From the NCBI RefSeq assembly GCF_014647515.1, contig NZ_BMPI01000014.1, forward strand, positions 62,001 to 126,000: 64,000 nt of DNA, written 5' to 3'. The notes under the pieces were generated by a model. That model was not told the DNA's origin and searched no databases. It saw only the letters and a list, made by a program, of their open reading frames with translations. Below, piece by piece: positions 41,230 through 50,283 of the stretch; position 1 is the stretch's first letter, and each line of letters opens with the position of its first letter. This stretch comes from Dactylosporangium sucinum. Lineage in GTDB: Bacteria; Actinomycetota; Actinomycetes; Mycobacteriales; Micromonosporaceae. The position numbers were made by a program, and so were the translations under genes.

Positions 41230-41303
41230 TCGCAGGCCCCGGTGTCGAACCGGGCACTTCGCCCTTATGAGGGGCGACCGAGCAGCCGAACGCTCAGCCT
41301 GCG
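41230..41303 (-). tRNA. Atypical tRNA with CAU anticodon (Met or Ile2 type)
   Basis: On the minus strand a cloverleaf can be drawn: 7-bp acceptor CGCAGGC/GCCTGCG, D stem GAGC/GCTC, anticodon stem CGCCC/GGGCG around loop CTCATAA, and T stem CCCGG/CCGGG around TTCGACA, discriminator A, 74 nt, no encoded CCA. The D loop GTTCGGCT lacks A14 and A21, and only one base separates acceptor and D stems, so it is not a standard elongator or initiator. It may be a specialised or decaying gene. Confidence 0.65.
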
Positions 41304-41390
41304 GGGGCGGCCGAGCCGTGCCTCAGCCGCGGGCGGTCGGGCCGGCCCAGGTCAGGGCGGACGCGCCGCTGGGCATTCGCCGCTGCCGGG

Positions 41391-41702
41391 TCATGGCCGC
41401 CCTCCTTCGTTCCGCTCGTCGTTGCCGGTGTCCGCCAACGTAGGCCCGGGAAGCGGGCCCGGCAACGCGTTTTCGGGCCGCCCGGCGACCTCCCGGGTCC
41501 GGCCGCGGCGGGCCGTTCGGACCGGCGGGAGCAGGGCTCGCAGCTGGGTGCGGCCGCCCCGGAGGCCGACGGCGACGGGGATGGCGGCGCAGGCGAACAG
41601 CAGCGACAGGGTGGTCACGGGCGGCGCGCCGGCCCCGGCCGCGACCACCGCGGCGGCGGCGAACCCGCCGAGCTTGCGCCGCGCGGAGCGGACGTCGCTC
41701 AT
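41391..41702 (-). CDS. Small membrane protein coupled to mntH
   Basis: A 103-residue protein starting at an ATG that overlaps the mntH stop (ATGA). Two hydrophobic segments are present, KLGGFAAAAVVAAGAGAP and TTLSLLFACAAIPVAVGL, followed by an Arg/Pro-rich soluble tail. I do not recognise the family. The overlap and its order after mntH suggest an accessory role or simple cotranscription. Confidence 0.55.
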   Translation of the reverse strand: MSDVRSARRKLGGFAAAAVVAAGAGAPPVTTLSLLFACAAIPVAVGLRGGRTQLRALLPPVRTARRGRTREVAGRPENALPGPLPGPTLADTGNDERNEGGRP

Positions 41703-42961
41703 GCCAGGAACAGCAGTGGCAGGGACAGGCCGACGACCGCCACGACGAGGCTGGCGCCCATCGCGATCCGTGTGGTCGCGACCGCGTTGACCAGGCGTCC
41801 CATGAGGGCGCCGTCGCGGCAGAAGTGGACCAGCAGGAACAGCGCCACGGGGATGCCGAGCGAGATCACGATCTGGCTGACGACGAGGAGGGTGCTCAGC
41901 GGCGCGCCGAGGAGCAGGGCGAGCACGGCGGGGGCCATGGTCAGCAGGCGGCGGCCGTACACCGGGATCCCGCGCCCCAGGAAGCCCTGCATGATCACGT
42001 CGCCGGCGAGGGTGCCGATCCCGGACGAGGACACGCCCGACGTCAGCAGGGCGACGGCGAAGGCGAGGGCCGCCGCACCGCCCACGCGCGCGGCCAGCTC
42101 GGCGTGCGCGGCGTGCAGGTCGCCGGTCCACGTGCCGCCGGTGAGCGAGCCGAGGCCCGCGCCGAGGGCGATCATCGCGACGTTGATGAGGGCGGCGGTA
42201 CCGAGGGCGAGCCCGCAGTCCAGCCGCAGCGCGCTGCGCACGAGGCCGGGCCGGCGGCGGGCGACGGCGGCGGAGCGGCCCGGCTGCTGCGCGAGGGACG
42301 AGTGCAGGTAGATGGCGTGCGGCATGACGGTGGCCCCGACGATCCCGAGGGCGATGAGGATCGACTCGGTACCGCCGAGCCGGGGCACCAGGCCGCCGGC
42401 CATACCGGCGGCCGACTGGTGGCCGACCGCGACCAGGTCGTAACCGATCCCGGCGCCGATGAGCACCAGGGCGGCGGCGGTGGCCAGCTCGAACCGGCGG
42501 GTGCGGCCGCGGCGGCGCAGCTCCAGCAGCAGCAGCGACAGCCCGGCGGTGAGGAGGGCCGACAGCGCGACCGGCATGCCGAACAGCAGCTGCAGGCCGA
42601 TCGCGGCGCCGACGAACTCGGCCAGGTCGGTCGCCAGCACCACCAGCTCGGCCTGCAGCCACAGCAGCCGGTTGCCCCAGCGGGGGAAGCGCTCGCGGCA
42701 CAGCTCAGGCAGGCTCCGCCCGGTCGCGGTGCCGAGCTTCGCGGCCTGGAACTGCACGAGCATGGCGACGGCGCTGGCGGCGACGACGACCCAGACGAGC
42801 AGGTAGCCGGAGGTGGCGCCGGCGGCGAGGTTCGTGGCGACGTTGCCGGGGTCGACGTACGCGATGGACGCGACGATCGCCGGCCCCATCAGCGGCGCCA
42901 TGCGGGATCTCGGTCGGGCTCGTCCCGCCGGCGCCGGCCGGGAGCGGATGATCGCCGTCAC
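41699..42961 (-). CDS. mntH: NRAMP-family Mn2+/divalent metal transporter
   Basis: From GTG 42961 this is a 420-residue protein with 11 predicted helices; an ATG at 42901 would give 400. Helix 1 has the metal-binding motif SIAYVDPGNVATNLAAGA (DPGN) and helix 6 has GATVMPHAIYLHSSL (MPH), both hallmark NRAMP sequences. It imports Mn2+ (or Fe2+) with protons. The small membrane gene downstream overlaps its stop. I see no MntR or Mn-riboswitch signature in the 96-bp spacer to the divergent Imm51-like gene. Confidence 0.93.
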   Translation of the reverse strand: MTAIIRSRPAPAGRARPRSRMAPLMGPAIVASIAYVDPGNVATNLAAGATSGYLLVWVVVAASAVAMLVQFQAAKLGTATGRSLPELCRERFPRWGNRLLWLQAELVVLATDLAEFVGAAIGLQLLFGMPVALSALLTAGLSLLLLELRRRGRTRRFELATAAALVLIGAGIGYDLVAVGHQSAAGMAGGLVPRLGGTESILIALGIVGATVMPHAIYLHSSLAQQPGRSAAVARRRPGLVRSALRLDCGLALGTAALINVAMIALGAGLGSLTGGTWTGDLHAAHAELAARVGGAAALAFAVALLTSGVSSSGIGTLAGDVIMQGFLGRGIPVYGRRLLTMAPAVLALLLGAPLSTLLVVSQIVISLGIPVALFLLVHFCRDGALMGRLVNAVATTRIAMGASLVVAVVGLSLPLLFLA

Positions 42962-43057
42962 GGCACCAAGCGTGGCGGGAGGCCGGGCACCCGACCTCAC
43001 CTGAATGTGCGGAGGACGCGGGCGCGGGGACCGGCCGGGCCGTCGTACGCTACGGCG

Positions 43058-43396
43058 ATGCGTCCACTGAAGCTGATCGAGACCGACCCCGGTAAGTACT
43101 CGCTGCTGCTCACCGCGGGCACGACCGACGTCGACGGCGTCGTCGAGGAGCTGGGGCACGAGCCCGGCGGGTACTTCTGGGAGGGCGTCGCCCGCTACCT
43201 GGTCGCCCACGACAAGCCGGGCCTCGACGGGCGGTTCGGGTACGACCCCGAGGCCGGGATGTTCTGCGCGTACGGCGCCGACAGGGCCGCGCTCGAGGAG
43301 CTCGGCACCGCCATCGCCGCCGTCGCCAACGACGCCGCCCGGATGCGCGACCTGGTCCGCTCGGCCGAGGCGGAGGGCTTCGACTTCGACGACTGA
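43058..43396 (+). CDS. Imm51-family immunity-like protein
   Basis: A 112-residue acidic protein. GGYFWEGVARYLVA and FGYDPEAGMFCAYGADRAAL match the Imm51 immunity family of polymorphic toxin systems as I remember it. Members neutralise a cognate toxin in the same cell. No toxin gene is adjacent: mntH is divergent and a PBP gene convergent, so this is either an orphan immunity gene or a house-keeping use of the fold. The ATG at 43058 gives the usual family length. Confidence 0.72.
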   Translation: MRPLKLIETDPGKYSLLLTAGTTDVDGVVEELGHEPGGYFWEGVARYLVAHDKPGLDGRFGYDPEAGMFCAYGADRAALEELGTAIAAVANDAARMRDLVRSAEAEGFDFDD

Positions 43397-43471
43397 CGCG
43401 CCGGCACGACCGGATCGCGGCGGGGGGGCGCGGCGGCCGTCGTGGGCGCCGCGTCCCCGCTCGACGTGGTG

Positions 43472-46042
43472 TCAGTTCTTGCGGCTCTGCGATGGTTTCG
43501 GGCTCGGGCTGTTCGCCGGGCTCTTGCTCGGGCCGGGCTTCTCCGGGCTGCGGCTCGGGCCGGGCTGGCCCGGCTGGCTCGCGTCGGTCGACGGGTTCAC
43601 CGTCGGCGGGGCGCTGCCCTGCGGCGAGACGCCCGTGCCGACGTCCTTGTTGCCCGTGCCGCGCCGGGGCGGGAAGCTGACGATCGGCATCTTCACCGCG
43701 GTCAGGGCGGCGTCCAGGAAGTCGCGCCAGATCGGGCCGGGCAGGTTGCCGCCGATGATGGGCGTGCCGCCCTTCTTGACGATCTTCTCCTCGTCCCCCC
43801 GGTTGCCGACCCAGACGGCGGCGGCCAGGCCGACGGACTTCTTGCCCGGATCGTACGCGCTGTAGCCCACCATCCACGCGTGCGCGTTGTCCTTGCTGTC
43901 CCGCAGCTGCCACGTGCCGGTCTTGCCGGCCACCGGCCGCTTGCCCGACATCGACAGCTTGTAGTGCTCGGGAACGCCCTGCAGGACCGCGTTGAGGTCG
44001 TCGGACATCTCGACCGTGAAGCCGGGGATGCGGACCGGCTTGATGACCTCGGCGTACGTCTTCTTCCCGCCCGTCCACACCTCCTTGAGGAAGTGGGTCT
44101 TCGCGGCCGCGCCGCGGGCGGCGAACGTGGCGATGCCGCCGGCGTGGTCGAGGACCGTCACCGGATACTGCCCGAACGCCACCTCGTTGGAGAAGAAGTC
44201 CTTCGCGGCCGCCGCGCCGTCGATCTTCGTCAGGTCGACCCGCTTCGGCTTGCCGTCGACGGTCGCCCACATCTCGGTGATGCCGGCCGCGCGCGCGACG
44301 TCGATCACCTTGTCCCGGCCGATCAGCTCGGAGAGCGCGAAGAACGGCACGTTGAGCGACTTCACCGTGACCTCTTCGAGCGTGCACCACTTGCCCGAGC
44401 CGGACTTGCAGTCGGGCGAGGTGCCCTCGCCGGCGTTGCGCACCGGGTTGTCCTTGCCGCGGCCGCTCTTCGGGAACTCCTGCGGTGACTCGCCGTTCCA
44501 GTACGAGTCGGTCTTGTAGTCCTCAATGAGGCCGGCGGCCAGCGTGTACACCTTGAACGTCGAGCCCGGCGGGTGACCGAAGCAGCACGACGGGTCGCCG
44601 TTGCCGAGCACCGGGTCGCGGTAGTAGCCGGCGTAGTCGTTGCCGCTGCCGTTGTCGCCGCCGTAGTACGCCTTGACGGCGCCCGTGCCCGGTTCGACCG
44701 CGACGAGCGCGGCCTGCAGGTTGGGCGGCTGGTCGTTCATGTTCGACTCTTTGTTGCGGCTGGCCTCGCGCACCGCGATCTGCTGGATCCGCTGGTCGAC
44801 GGTCGTCACGATCTTCAGGCCGCCGTTGCGGATCTTGTCGAAGTTCTTCTTGCCGTCGGGGTCCTCGCCCTCGTACAGCAGGTTGCCCGTCCTCGGGTCG
44901 GTGAGCGCCGCGACCTCGCCGAGCACGTGGTGCACGATGAGCCCCTCGGGCTTGTCCATGCTGCCGGTGGTCGAGGCCGCCTGCTGGCGCGTCTCGGCGG
45001 CGGTGTTGACCTTCTGCGGGTAGGCGAGCACCGTCTCGGCGTCGGCGGCGGAGACGAACTTCAGGTCGATCATCTGGCGCTTGATGTAGTCGAACCGCTC
45101 GTGCGCCTGCTTCGCGTCGACGGTCGGGTCGAACGGGCTGCCCTTGCCGGTGCCGTCGGGACTCTTGATCATCCCGGCCAGGACCACGCCCTCGGCCGGC
45201 GTCAGGTCCTTCGCGGACTTGCTGAAGTACGCCTGCGCGGCGGCCTGGATACCGTAGGCGCCGCGGCCGAAGTACACGATGTTGAGGTACATCTCGAGGA
45301 TCTTGGGTTTCTCGTACTGCTGGTTCAGCTTGAGCGCGATGACCGCCTCGCGCAGCTTGCGGGCGTAGGTGACGCCTTCGAGCTCGGCCCACTGCCGCGC
45401 ATACTGCTGGCTGATCGTCGACGCGCCCTGCCGGTCACCGCCGGTGATGTTGTTCCAGGCCGCGCGCAGGACGCCTTTGTAGTCGACGCCGTCGTTGGTG
45501 TAGAACGTGTTGTCCTCGGCGGCGACGACCGCCTTCTGCACGTGGTCGGGGATCTGGTCGATGGTGACGACCGTGCGGTTCTTGTCGCCGATGCGGGCCA
45601 TGGGCGTGGTGCCGTCGGCGTAGTAGATCGTCGTCGACTGCTCCATGCTGATGTCCTCGGGCAGCGCGACGGTGTCGAAGTAGTACGTCCCGGCGACGAG
45701 CCCGAGGCCCGCGATCATGATGAAGGCCGCGATCGAGGCGATGACGATGTTGCGCCGGCGGCGCCGCTTCGCCTTGGCCGTGGGACTGCCGCCGGCGGGC
45801 GGATCGTCGGCCGCCGCGACGCTCGCCCGGCCGGCCGCACCGGGCGGCGGCCCGACACTGGCCCGCCCGGCCGCGCCCGGCGGCGGCGAGACCGGCACCG
45901 ACGCCCGCGCCGCGACCGGCCCGCCCGGCGGGCGCGCACTGACGGGACCGCCCTGCTCAAACGACTCGCCGGCCCCTGGTCGTGGACCAGGCACCTGCGC
46001 GCGGCCCGCGACGGGCCTTCTCGGATCGTCGATGCTCATCAA
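43472..46042 (-). CDS. Class A penicillin-binding protein (transglycosylase/transpeptidase)
   Basis: This is an 856-residue enzyme. Residues 1-90 are a Pro/Gly-rich cytoplasmic tail with PPPGAAGRASV repeats, then RRRRR and one TM helix (IVIASIAAFIMIAGLGLVAG). The GT51 domain has AAEDNTFYTNDGVDYKGVLR with the catalytic Glu, and GASTISQQYARQW. The transpeptidase domain has the SxxK GHPPGSTFKVY, SxN in KSLNVPF and KTG in AGKTGTWQL. The C-terminus is a Pro/Ser tail. It polymerises and cross-links peptidoglycan outside the membrane. Start is ATG 46042 or 46039. Confidence 0.95.
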   Translation of the reverse strand: MMSIDDPRRPVAGRAQVPGPRPGAGESFEQGGPVSARPPGGPVAARASVPVSPPPGAAGRASVGPPPGAAGRASVAAADDPPAGGSPTAKAKRRRRRNIVIASIAAFIMIAGLGLVAGTYYFDTVALPEDISMEQSTTIYYADGTTPMARIGDKNRTVVTIDQIPDHVQKAVVAAEDNTFYTNDGVDYKGVLRAAWNNITGGDRQGASTISQQYARQWAELEGVTYARKLREAVIALKLNQQYEKPKILEMYLNIVYFGRGAYGIQAAAQAYFSKSAKDLTPAEGVVLAGMIKSPDGTGKGSPFDPTVDAKQAHERFDYIKRQMIDLKFVSAADAETVLAYPQKVNTAAETRQQAASTTGSMDKPEGLIVHHVLGEVAALTDPRTGNLLYEGEDPDGKKNFDKIRNGGLKIVTTVDQRIQQIAVREASRNKESNMNDQPPNLQAALVAVEPGTGAVKAYYGGDNGSGNDYAGYYRDPVLGNGDPSCCFGHPPGSTFKVYTLAAGLIEDYKTDSYWNGESPQEFPKSGRGKDNPVRNAGEGTSPDCKSGSGKWCTLEEVTVKSLNVPFFALSELIGRDKVIDVARAAGITEMWATVDGKPKRVDLTKIDGAAAAKDFFSNEVAFGQYPVTVLDHAGGIATFAARGAAAKTHFLKEVWTGGKKTYAEVIKPVRIPGFTVEMSDDLNAVLQGVPEHYKLSMSGKRPVAGKTGTWQLRDSKDNAHAWMVGYSAYDPGKKSVGLAAAVWVGNRGDEEKIVKKGGTPIIGGNLPGPIWRDFLDAALTAVKMPIVSFPPRRGTGNKDVGTGVSPQGSAPPTVNPSTDASQPGQPGPSRSPEKPGPSKSPANSPSPKPSQSRKN

Positions 46043-46196
46043 CCTAACAACAACGTGGGGACCCTGCCAGGTTTACGTCCCCGACCTGCGACTTCGGCCC
46101 GGCGCCGGGCCGCCGGTGCGCCGCCGGCGCAGTCAGGGCGCCGAACGAACGCATGACCGTGATTGCCTGGACCGGCGATCACGAAACCGGACGCGG

Positions 46197-46493
46197 TCAG
46201 GCGGCGTCGAAACGGCCGGCCAGCTCCAGGAACTCGTCGCCCCAGCCGCTGGACAAGGCGACCTCCTGGATCGGGCCGGTCGGGGCGAACAGGACCGGCA
46301 GGCCCGCCGGGGTCGCGACGCCGGAGCGGACGGCGGCGGCGAACGCGTCGAGCTCCGCCAGGGCCGTCTGCGCGTCGGCGAAGGAGGACCAGGAGAAGTC
46401 GTTGCCCGGGCGGGCCAGCATCGCGCGGGCGTCGGCGAGCACGGCCAGCAGCGCCCCGGGGCCGGGGCTCACCGGGCCGGTGTCCCCGGTCAC
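46197..46493 (-). CDS. Small hypothetical protein (98 aa)
   Basis: I do not recognise the family. It is mainly helical (LLAVLADARAMLARPGNDFS and ALAELDAFAAAVRSG), ending in VALSSGWGDEFLELAGRFD, with no signal or membrane segment. The GTG start at 46493 overlaps the stop of the peptidoglycan-binding-domain gene, so both are translated together. Confidence 0.6.
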   Translation of the reverse strand: MTGDTGPVSPGPGALLAVLADARAMLARPGNDFSWSSFADAQTALAELDAFAAAVRSGVATPAGLPVLFAPTGPIQEVALSSGWGDEFLELAGRFDAA

Positions 46494-46780
46494 GCCGCCA
46501 CGCCGAGCGAGCGCAGGTGGCGGGCCTCGCGGGCGTAGCGGGTCAGCGCGTGCACGGTGCGCGGCCCGGCCACGCCGTCGACCGGCAGGCCGGCCCGGGC
46601 CTGGAAGCGGCGCAGCGCCTGGCTCACCTGGGCGTCGAACGCCCCCGGGCGCAGCAGCCCCACCTCGGCCAGCAGTGCGCGCACCTCGCGCGGGTCGGCG
46701 GGCGGGACGGCCTCGTCGGTGGCGTTGACGGCGCCCGCCAGGGCGGCCCCGACGACGCGGAAGATGCGGTGGACGGTCAT
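46490..46780 (-). CDS. Small protein with peptidoglycan-binding (PG_binding_1) domain
   Basis: A 96-residue protein. Residues 28-80 form a PG_binding_1 repeat (REVRALLAEVGLLRPGAFD, then ALRRFQARAGLPVDGVAGPR). No signal peptide is visible, so it may work in the cytoplasm or as a regulatory module rather than in the wall. The small downstream gene overlaps its stop. The pair recurs in actinomycetes, to my recollection, but without a known role. Confidence 0.68.
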   Translation of the reverse strand: MTVHRIFRVVGAALAGAVNATDEAVPPADPREVRALLAEVGLLRPGAFDAQVSQALRRFQARAGLPVDGVAGPRTVHALTRYAREARHLRSLGVAA

Positions 46781-46851
46781 GCCCCCAGTGTGGGCGGCGA
46801 CGCCGCGGGCGGCGTCGGGGGAAACCTGGGAACCGACCCTGAGATCGGCCC

Positions 46852-47703
46852 CTACCGGTCGGCGACCGCGACGCGGCCGTGGCGCAGGGAGCGGGCGTGG
46901 CGGGTCGGCGTGCCGAGGGCGCGGGCCGCGGTCAGGTGGTCCTCGTCGGCGGCCACGGTGAAGCCGTGCCCGGTGAGCAGGGCGGCCATCGACGCCGGGG
47001 TCCAGGTCGAGCGCCACGGCTCGCGGGCCCAGACGCTGCGGCGGCCGGTCGACGCCGCCATGAGCCGGGCCACGGCCCGGCCCAGGCCGGTCGACACCGC
47101 CGGCACCTGGTAGTTCACGATCAGCCGGCTGCCCGGCGCCGACCGGTCGGCCACGTCGGCGAGGGTGGAGCGCACCTGCGCCTCGGTGAGGTACGCGACG
47201 ACGCCCTCCCAGACCCAGGTCGTGGGGGTGCCGGGGCGGTGACCCGCGGCCGGCAGCGCCTCGCGCAACCGGTCGCGGCCGAAGTCGACCGGGACGTACA
47301 CCGGCGGCGGGCCCTCCAGTGCGGCGGCACGCTCGCGCTTCTCGCGCTGGGTGCCGGGCCGGTCGACCTCGAAGACCGCGGTGCCGGCCAGCTCCGGCAT
47401 GCGCCAGGCCCGGCCGTCCAGCCCGGCGCCGAGGATGACCAGCTGCGGGGCCGGGTGCGCGCGGACGGCGTCGTCGATCGCGACGGTCCGCGGGACGATC
47501 AGCTCGGCGCTCGCCCGCACGGTCTCGTAGTCGACGCGTTCCTTCCACGCGCCCGGCGGGGCCTCGTCGCGCACCCGGCGGACCGGCTCGCGGTCGGCCG
47601 GGTCGAGCAGGGTCATCGCGGTAGGATCGGCGAAGCGGCCGGGGGCGAGGCGCCCGTCGGCCGCGGCGCGGCCCTGGCAGACCAGCACGGCGGTTCGGCT
47701 CAC
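46852..47703 (-). CDS. SAM-dependent methyltransferase, leucine carboxyl methyltransferase-like
   Basis: This 283-residue protein belongs to the LCM/PPM1-like group abundant in actinobacteria. Visible are VDYETVRASAELIVPRTVAI, the SAM-binding VILGAGLDGRAWRMP, the acidic VFEVDRPGTQREKRE and VWEGVVAYLTEAQVRSTL. The methyl acceptor is unknown; small-molecule O-methylation is the usual assumption. GTG 47703 is preferred over GTG 47712. It is divergent from the TPR gene with a 56-bp spacer. Confidence 0.86.
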   Translation of the reverse strand: MSRTAVLVCQGRAAADGRLAPGRFADPTAMTLLDPADREPVRRVRDEAPPGAWKERVDYETVRASAELIVPRTVAIDDAVRAHPAPQLVILGAGLDGRAWRMPELAGTAVFEVDRPGTQREKRERAAALEGPPPVYVPVDFGRDRLREALPAAGHRPGTPTTWVWEGVVAYLTEAQVRSTLADVADRSAPGSRLIVNYQVPAVSTGLGRAVARLMAASTGRRSVWAREPWRSTWTPASMAALLTGHGFTVAADEDHLTAARALGTPTRHARSLRHGRVAVADR

Positions 47704-47759
47704 GGTTAACACGCTAACGCGTACTGTTGCCGGCCGCACGGTTGCGCGATCATGTACAT

Positions 47760-48713
47760 ATGTCGCTGGCGAAGGTGATGGCGCACTGTGGCGGGTCGCC
47801 GGCCGAGGCGCTGCGGCACCTCGCCGCCGCCGTCGCGCAGGCCCCGCACGACCCGGAGCCGTACGCGGAGATCGCCGAGCTGCGCGACCAGCACCCGGAC
47901 GAGGTCGCCCGGCTCGTGGCCCGGCCGGACACGCTGCCGACCGTGCTCGCCGACGCCTACCTGCGCTTCGTCGACGGCGACATGGACCGCGCCGCGCTCG
48001 CGATGGGCACCCTGACCGGGCAGAGCCCGCAGGTGTCCTGGGCGGGCGCACCCTGGTTCGGCAGCGGACGATTCCTCGGTACCGTGGGCGCCCCGGCCCT
48101 CGCCGATGCCACGATGTGCCTGCTCGACTTCGGCCACGACCTCGACAGCGACGACATGCGCGAGCGGCTGGCGCCCTGGTTCACCGCGATCGACGCGGTG
48201 ACGGCGCGCGATCCGCTGCCGGAGGCGATGGCCCGCATGGCGATCCTGTTGCGCGCGTGCGGGATGACCGACGCGTCGCTCGCCCTGTGCGACCGGGCCG
48301 ACGCCGCCGGGCGCGTGGCGCTCACCGAGGTGGTCCGGGGCAGCACCCACCGCGCCCGCGGCGACCGGCGCGCGGCCGCCGCGGCGTTCGAGCGCGCGGT
48401 CGGGCTGGACCCGGGCAACTGGTCGGTGCTGCTCGACCTGGCCGACCTGGCCGCCGAGGAGGGCGACTTCGCCGCCGCGGCCGGGTTCGCCGGGCGGGGC
48501 GAGGCACTCGCGCCGCCGGCCGAGGTGACCGTGCGGGCGGCCGCGGCCGCGTACCGGGCCCGGTCGACCGGCTCGATCGCCGACCTCGACGCGTTCGTCG
48601 AGCTCGCGCCGCTGATGCCGAACCCGTGGTACCGAGCGGTGCTGGCCGGTCGCGCCGCCGGCGGCGAGGGCCTGCCGCCCGACCGCGCCGCCGCCGCCCG
48701 CGCCCTCGGCTGA
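47760..48713 (+). CDS. TPR-repeat protein
   Basis: A 317-residue soluble protein starting at ATG 47760. TPR-like helices are seen at the start (SPAEALRHLAAAVAQAPHDP) and the end (RGDRRAAAAAFERAVGLDPG, then WSVLLDLADLAAEEGDFAAA). The middle portion (about 100-170) is without clear repeat. It probably mediates protein interactions. No operon partner; the convergent neighbour also encodes TPRs. Confidence 0.78.
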   Translation: MSLAKVMAHCGGSPAEALRHLAAAVAQAPHDPEPYAEIAELRDQHPDEVARLVARPDTLPTVLADAYLRFVDGDMDRAALAMGTLTGQSPQVSWAGAPWFGSGRFLGTVGAPALADATMCLLDFGHDLDSDDMRERLAPWFTAIDAVTARDPLPEAMARMAILLRACGMTDASLALCDRADAAGRVALTEVVRGSTHRARGDRRAAAAAFERAVGLDPGNWSVLLDLADLAAEEGDFAAAAGFAGRGEALAPPAEVTVRAAAAAYRARSTGSIADLDAFVELAPLMPNPWYRAVLAGRAAGGEGLPPDRAAAARALG

Positions 48714-48804
48714 CGCCGGTCGGTGCGGGTAGGCCCGCGTGGCCGCGGGGTGACCGTGTCGCGCAAGCGCGCCCGTCCGCGGGAAGGCGTCGGAACGCGG
48801 ATGC

Positions 48805-49740
48805 TCAGCCGTCGCCGAGGGTGCCGTGCGTGGCCGCGCGGTCGCGGGTCGACGGGTGGTCGGAGCCGAGGCTCTCGGCCGACGCGGCGACCAGCTCGGC
48901 GCTCATGTCGCGGGCGGCGCCGAGGTCGCCGCGCCGCCGGAGCACCTCGACCAGGCACTCCTGGACGCGGAGGGTGTCCGGGTGGGCCGGGCCGCGGGTG
49001 CGGCGGGAGGTGTCGAGCAGCTCGGCCAGGCGGGCGTAGGCGCCATCGAGGTCGCCCTGCGCGCCCTGGGTGGTGGCAAGGTTGACGGCGGCGTCGAGCG
49101 TGATCGGGTGGGTCGTGCCGAGGGTGCGGCGGGCCGTCTCGTACGCCTCCAGGTGCAGCCGGGCCGCCCGGTCGAGGTCGCCCTGCGCGGCGACCATGGC
49201 GCCGAGCGAGTCGGTGGCCACGACGGTCGCCGGGTCGTCGGCGCCCCGGACCGCCGGGGACGCCGCCACGACCCGTTCGAGGAGGTCCGTGGCGGCGTCG
49301 AGGTCGCCCAGGTGGTACAGGCAGATCGCGAGGTTGCTCATCGAGGTGAGCGTCTCGGGGTGCTCCGGCCCGCGCAGCCGGCGGCAGGCGTCGAGCTCCC
49401 GCTCGTGCAGCGACCGGGCCGCCTCGAGGTCGCCGGCCGCCTGGCAGGTGAGGGCCAGGTTGTTCACGGCCATGAGGGTGAGCGGGTGCTCCTCGCCGAG
49501 GACGCGCCCGGCGAGCTCGGCGACGTGCTCGCCGAGCTCCCGGGCGCCGTCGATGTCACCGAGCCGCCGCCGGACGTCGACCAGGTTGCTCCGCAGCGCG
49601 ATGGCCTGGGCGTTGTCGTCACCGGCGACGGCGATCGCCCGCTCCAGCTCCCGTTGCGCCGCTTCGAGGTCGCCGCTGCCGGCGTACCTCTTGGCGCGGA
49701 CCCCGATCCGGTGTGCGCGGACCACCGCGAGCAGACCCAT
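48805..49740 (-). CDS. Kinesin-light-chain-type TPR protein
   Basis: A 311-residue protein built of about six 42-residue repeats of the TPR_10/TPR_12 class (LGEEHPLTLMAVNNLALTCQ, then LRGPEHPETLTSMSNLAICL, GTTHPITLDAAVNLATTQGA, GPAHPDTLRVQECLVEVL). In actinomycetes such arrays commonly occur alone or fused to NB-ARC or caspase-type signalling proteins. Here the array is free-standing, with no ATPase or effector domain. ATG 49740 gives an N-terminal short helix before the first repeat. Confidence 0.84.
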   Translation of the reverse strand: MGLLAVVRAHRIGVRAKRYAGSGDLEAAQRELERAIAVAGDDNAQAIALRSNLVDVRRRLGDIDGARELGEHVAELAGRVLGEEHPLTLMAVNNLALTCQAAGDLEAARSLHERELDACRRLRGPEHPETLTSMSNLAICLYHLGDLDAATDLLERVVAASPAVRGADDPATVVATDSLGAMVAAQGDLDRAARLHLEAYETARRTLGTTHPITLDAAVNLATTQGAQGDLDGAYARLAELLDTSRRTRGPAHPDTLRVQECLVEVLRRRGDLGAARDMSAELVAASAESLGSDHPSTRDRAATHGTLGDG

Positions 49741-49845
49741 AGACGGTCATTGAAGGGGATCCGGGCGGCGCCCCGCAACCCCGGTTCCGGCGCGGTGCCG
49801 GCCGCGTCCACGGGTCGCGCCCGGCCGGGATGCGATCATGGGTGC

Positions 49846-50283
49846 ATGAACCACGGGGACGGTGATCGCGCGCTCGCGCTGCGGGCGCAGCTTGCCGAGG
49901 TGCACCGATCGCTGCTGGACCGGGTCGACGAGCTGCGCGGCGGGCGGCCGCTGCTCGCCCACTGCCTGGCCTTCTGCGCGGCGCTGACCAGCCACCACCG
50001 CGCCGAGGACGAGGGGCTGTTCGCCGAGCTGGTGCGCGTGCGGCCCGACCTGGCGCCCGCCGTCGGCAAGCTCATGGAGGACCACGAGCTCATCGCGATG
50101 CTCCTGGCCCGGGTCGAGGCGGCCGCCGACCCGGACGCGGCGGCCCGCGAGCTCGACGGGCTGGCCGCCATCATGGCGTCGCACTTCGCGTTCGAGGAGC
50201 GGGCCCTCCGCGAGGCGCTGGGCGGAGCGCTCGAACCCGCGGAATGGTTCCCCGCCGTCTTCGAGCCGAAGGAGTGGACGTGA
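49846..50283 (+). CDS. Hemerythrin HHE-domain protein
   Basis: A 145-residue four-helix-bundle protein. Candidate di-iron or haem ligands are His in VHRSLLD, HHRAEDEGLFAEL (the HxxxE type), MEDHELIAM and MASHFAFEERALREAL. The family handles oxygen, NO or oxidative stress. The next gene (DinB-like) starts at a GTG overlapping the stop, so the two form an operon. Confidence 0.82.
   Translation: MNHGDGDRALALRAQLAEVHRSLLDRVDELRGGRPLLAHCLAFCAALTSHHRAEDEGLFAELVRVRPDLAPAVGKLMEDHELIAMLLARVEAAADPDAAARELDGLAAIMASHFAFEERALREALGGALEPAEWFPAVFEPKEWT

Noticed and set aside
37790..41443. 1,217-codon open frame antisense to caspase gene B
   Set aside because: Same reason: low-complexity shadow composition with no domain, and the opposite frame has intact caspase motifs shared with its paralogue.
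42962..43057. Manganese riboswitch or MntR box upstream of mntH
   Set aside because: No AT-rich palindrome or yybP-like conserved loops are visible in the 96-bp spacer.
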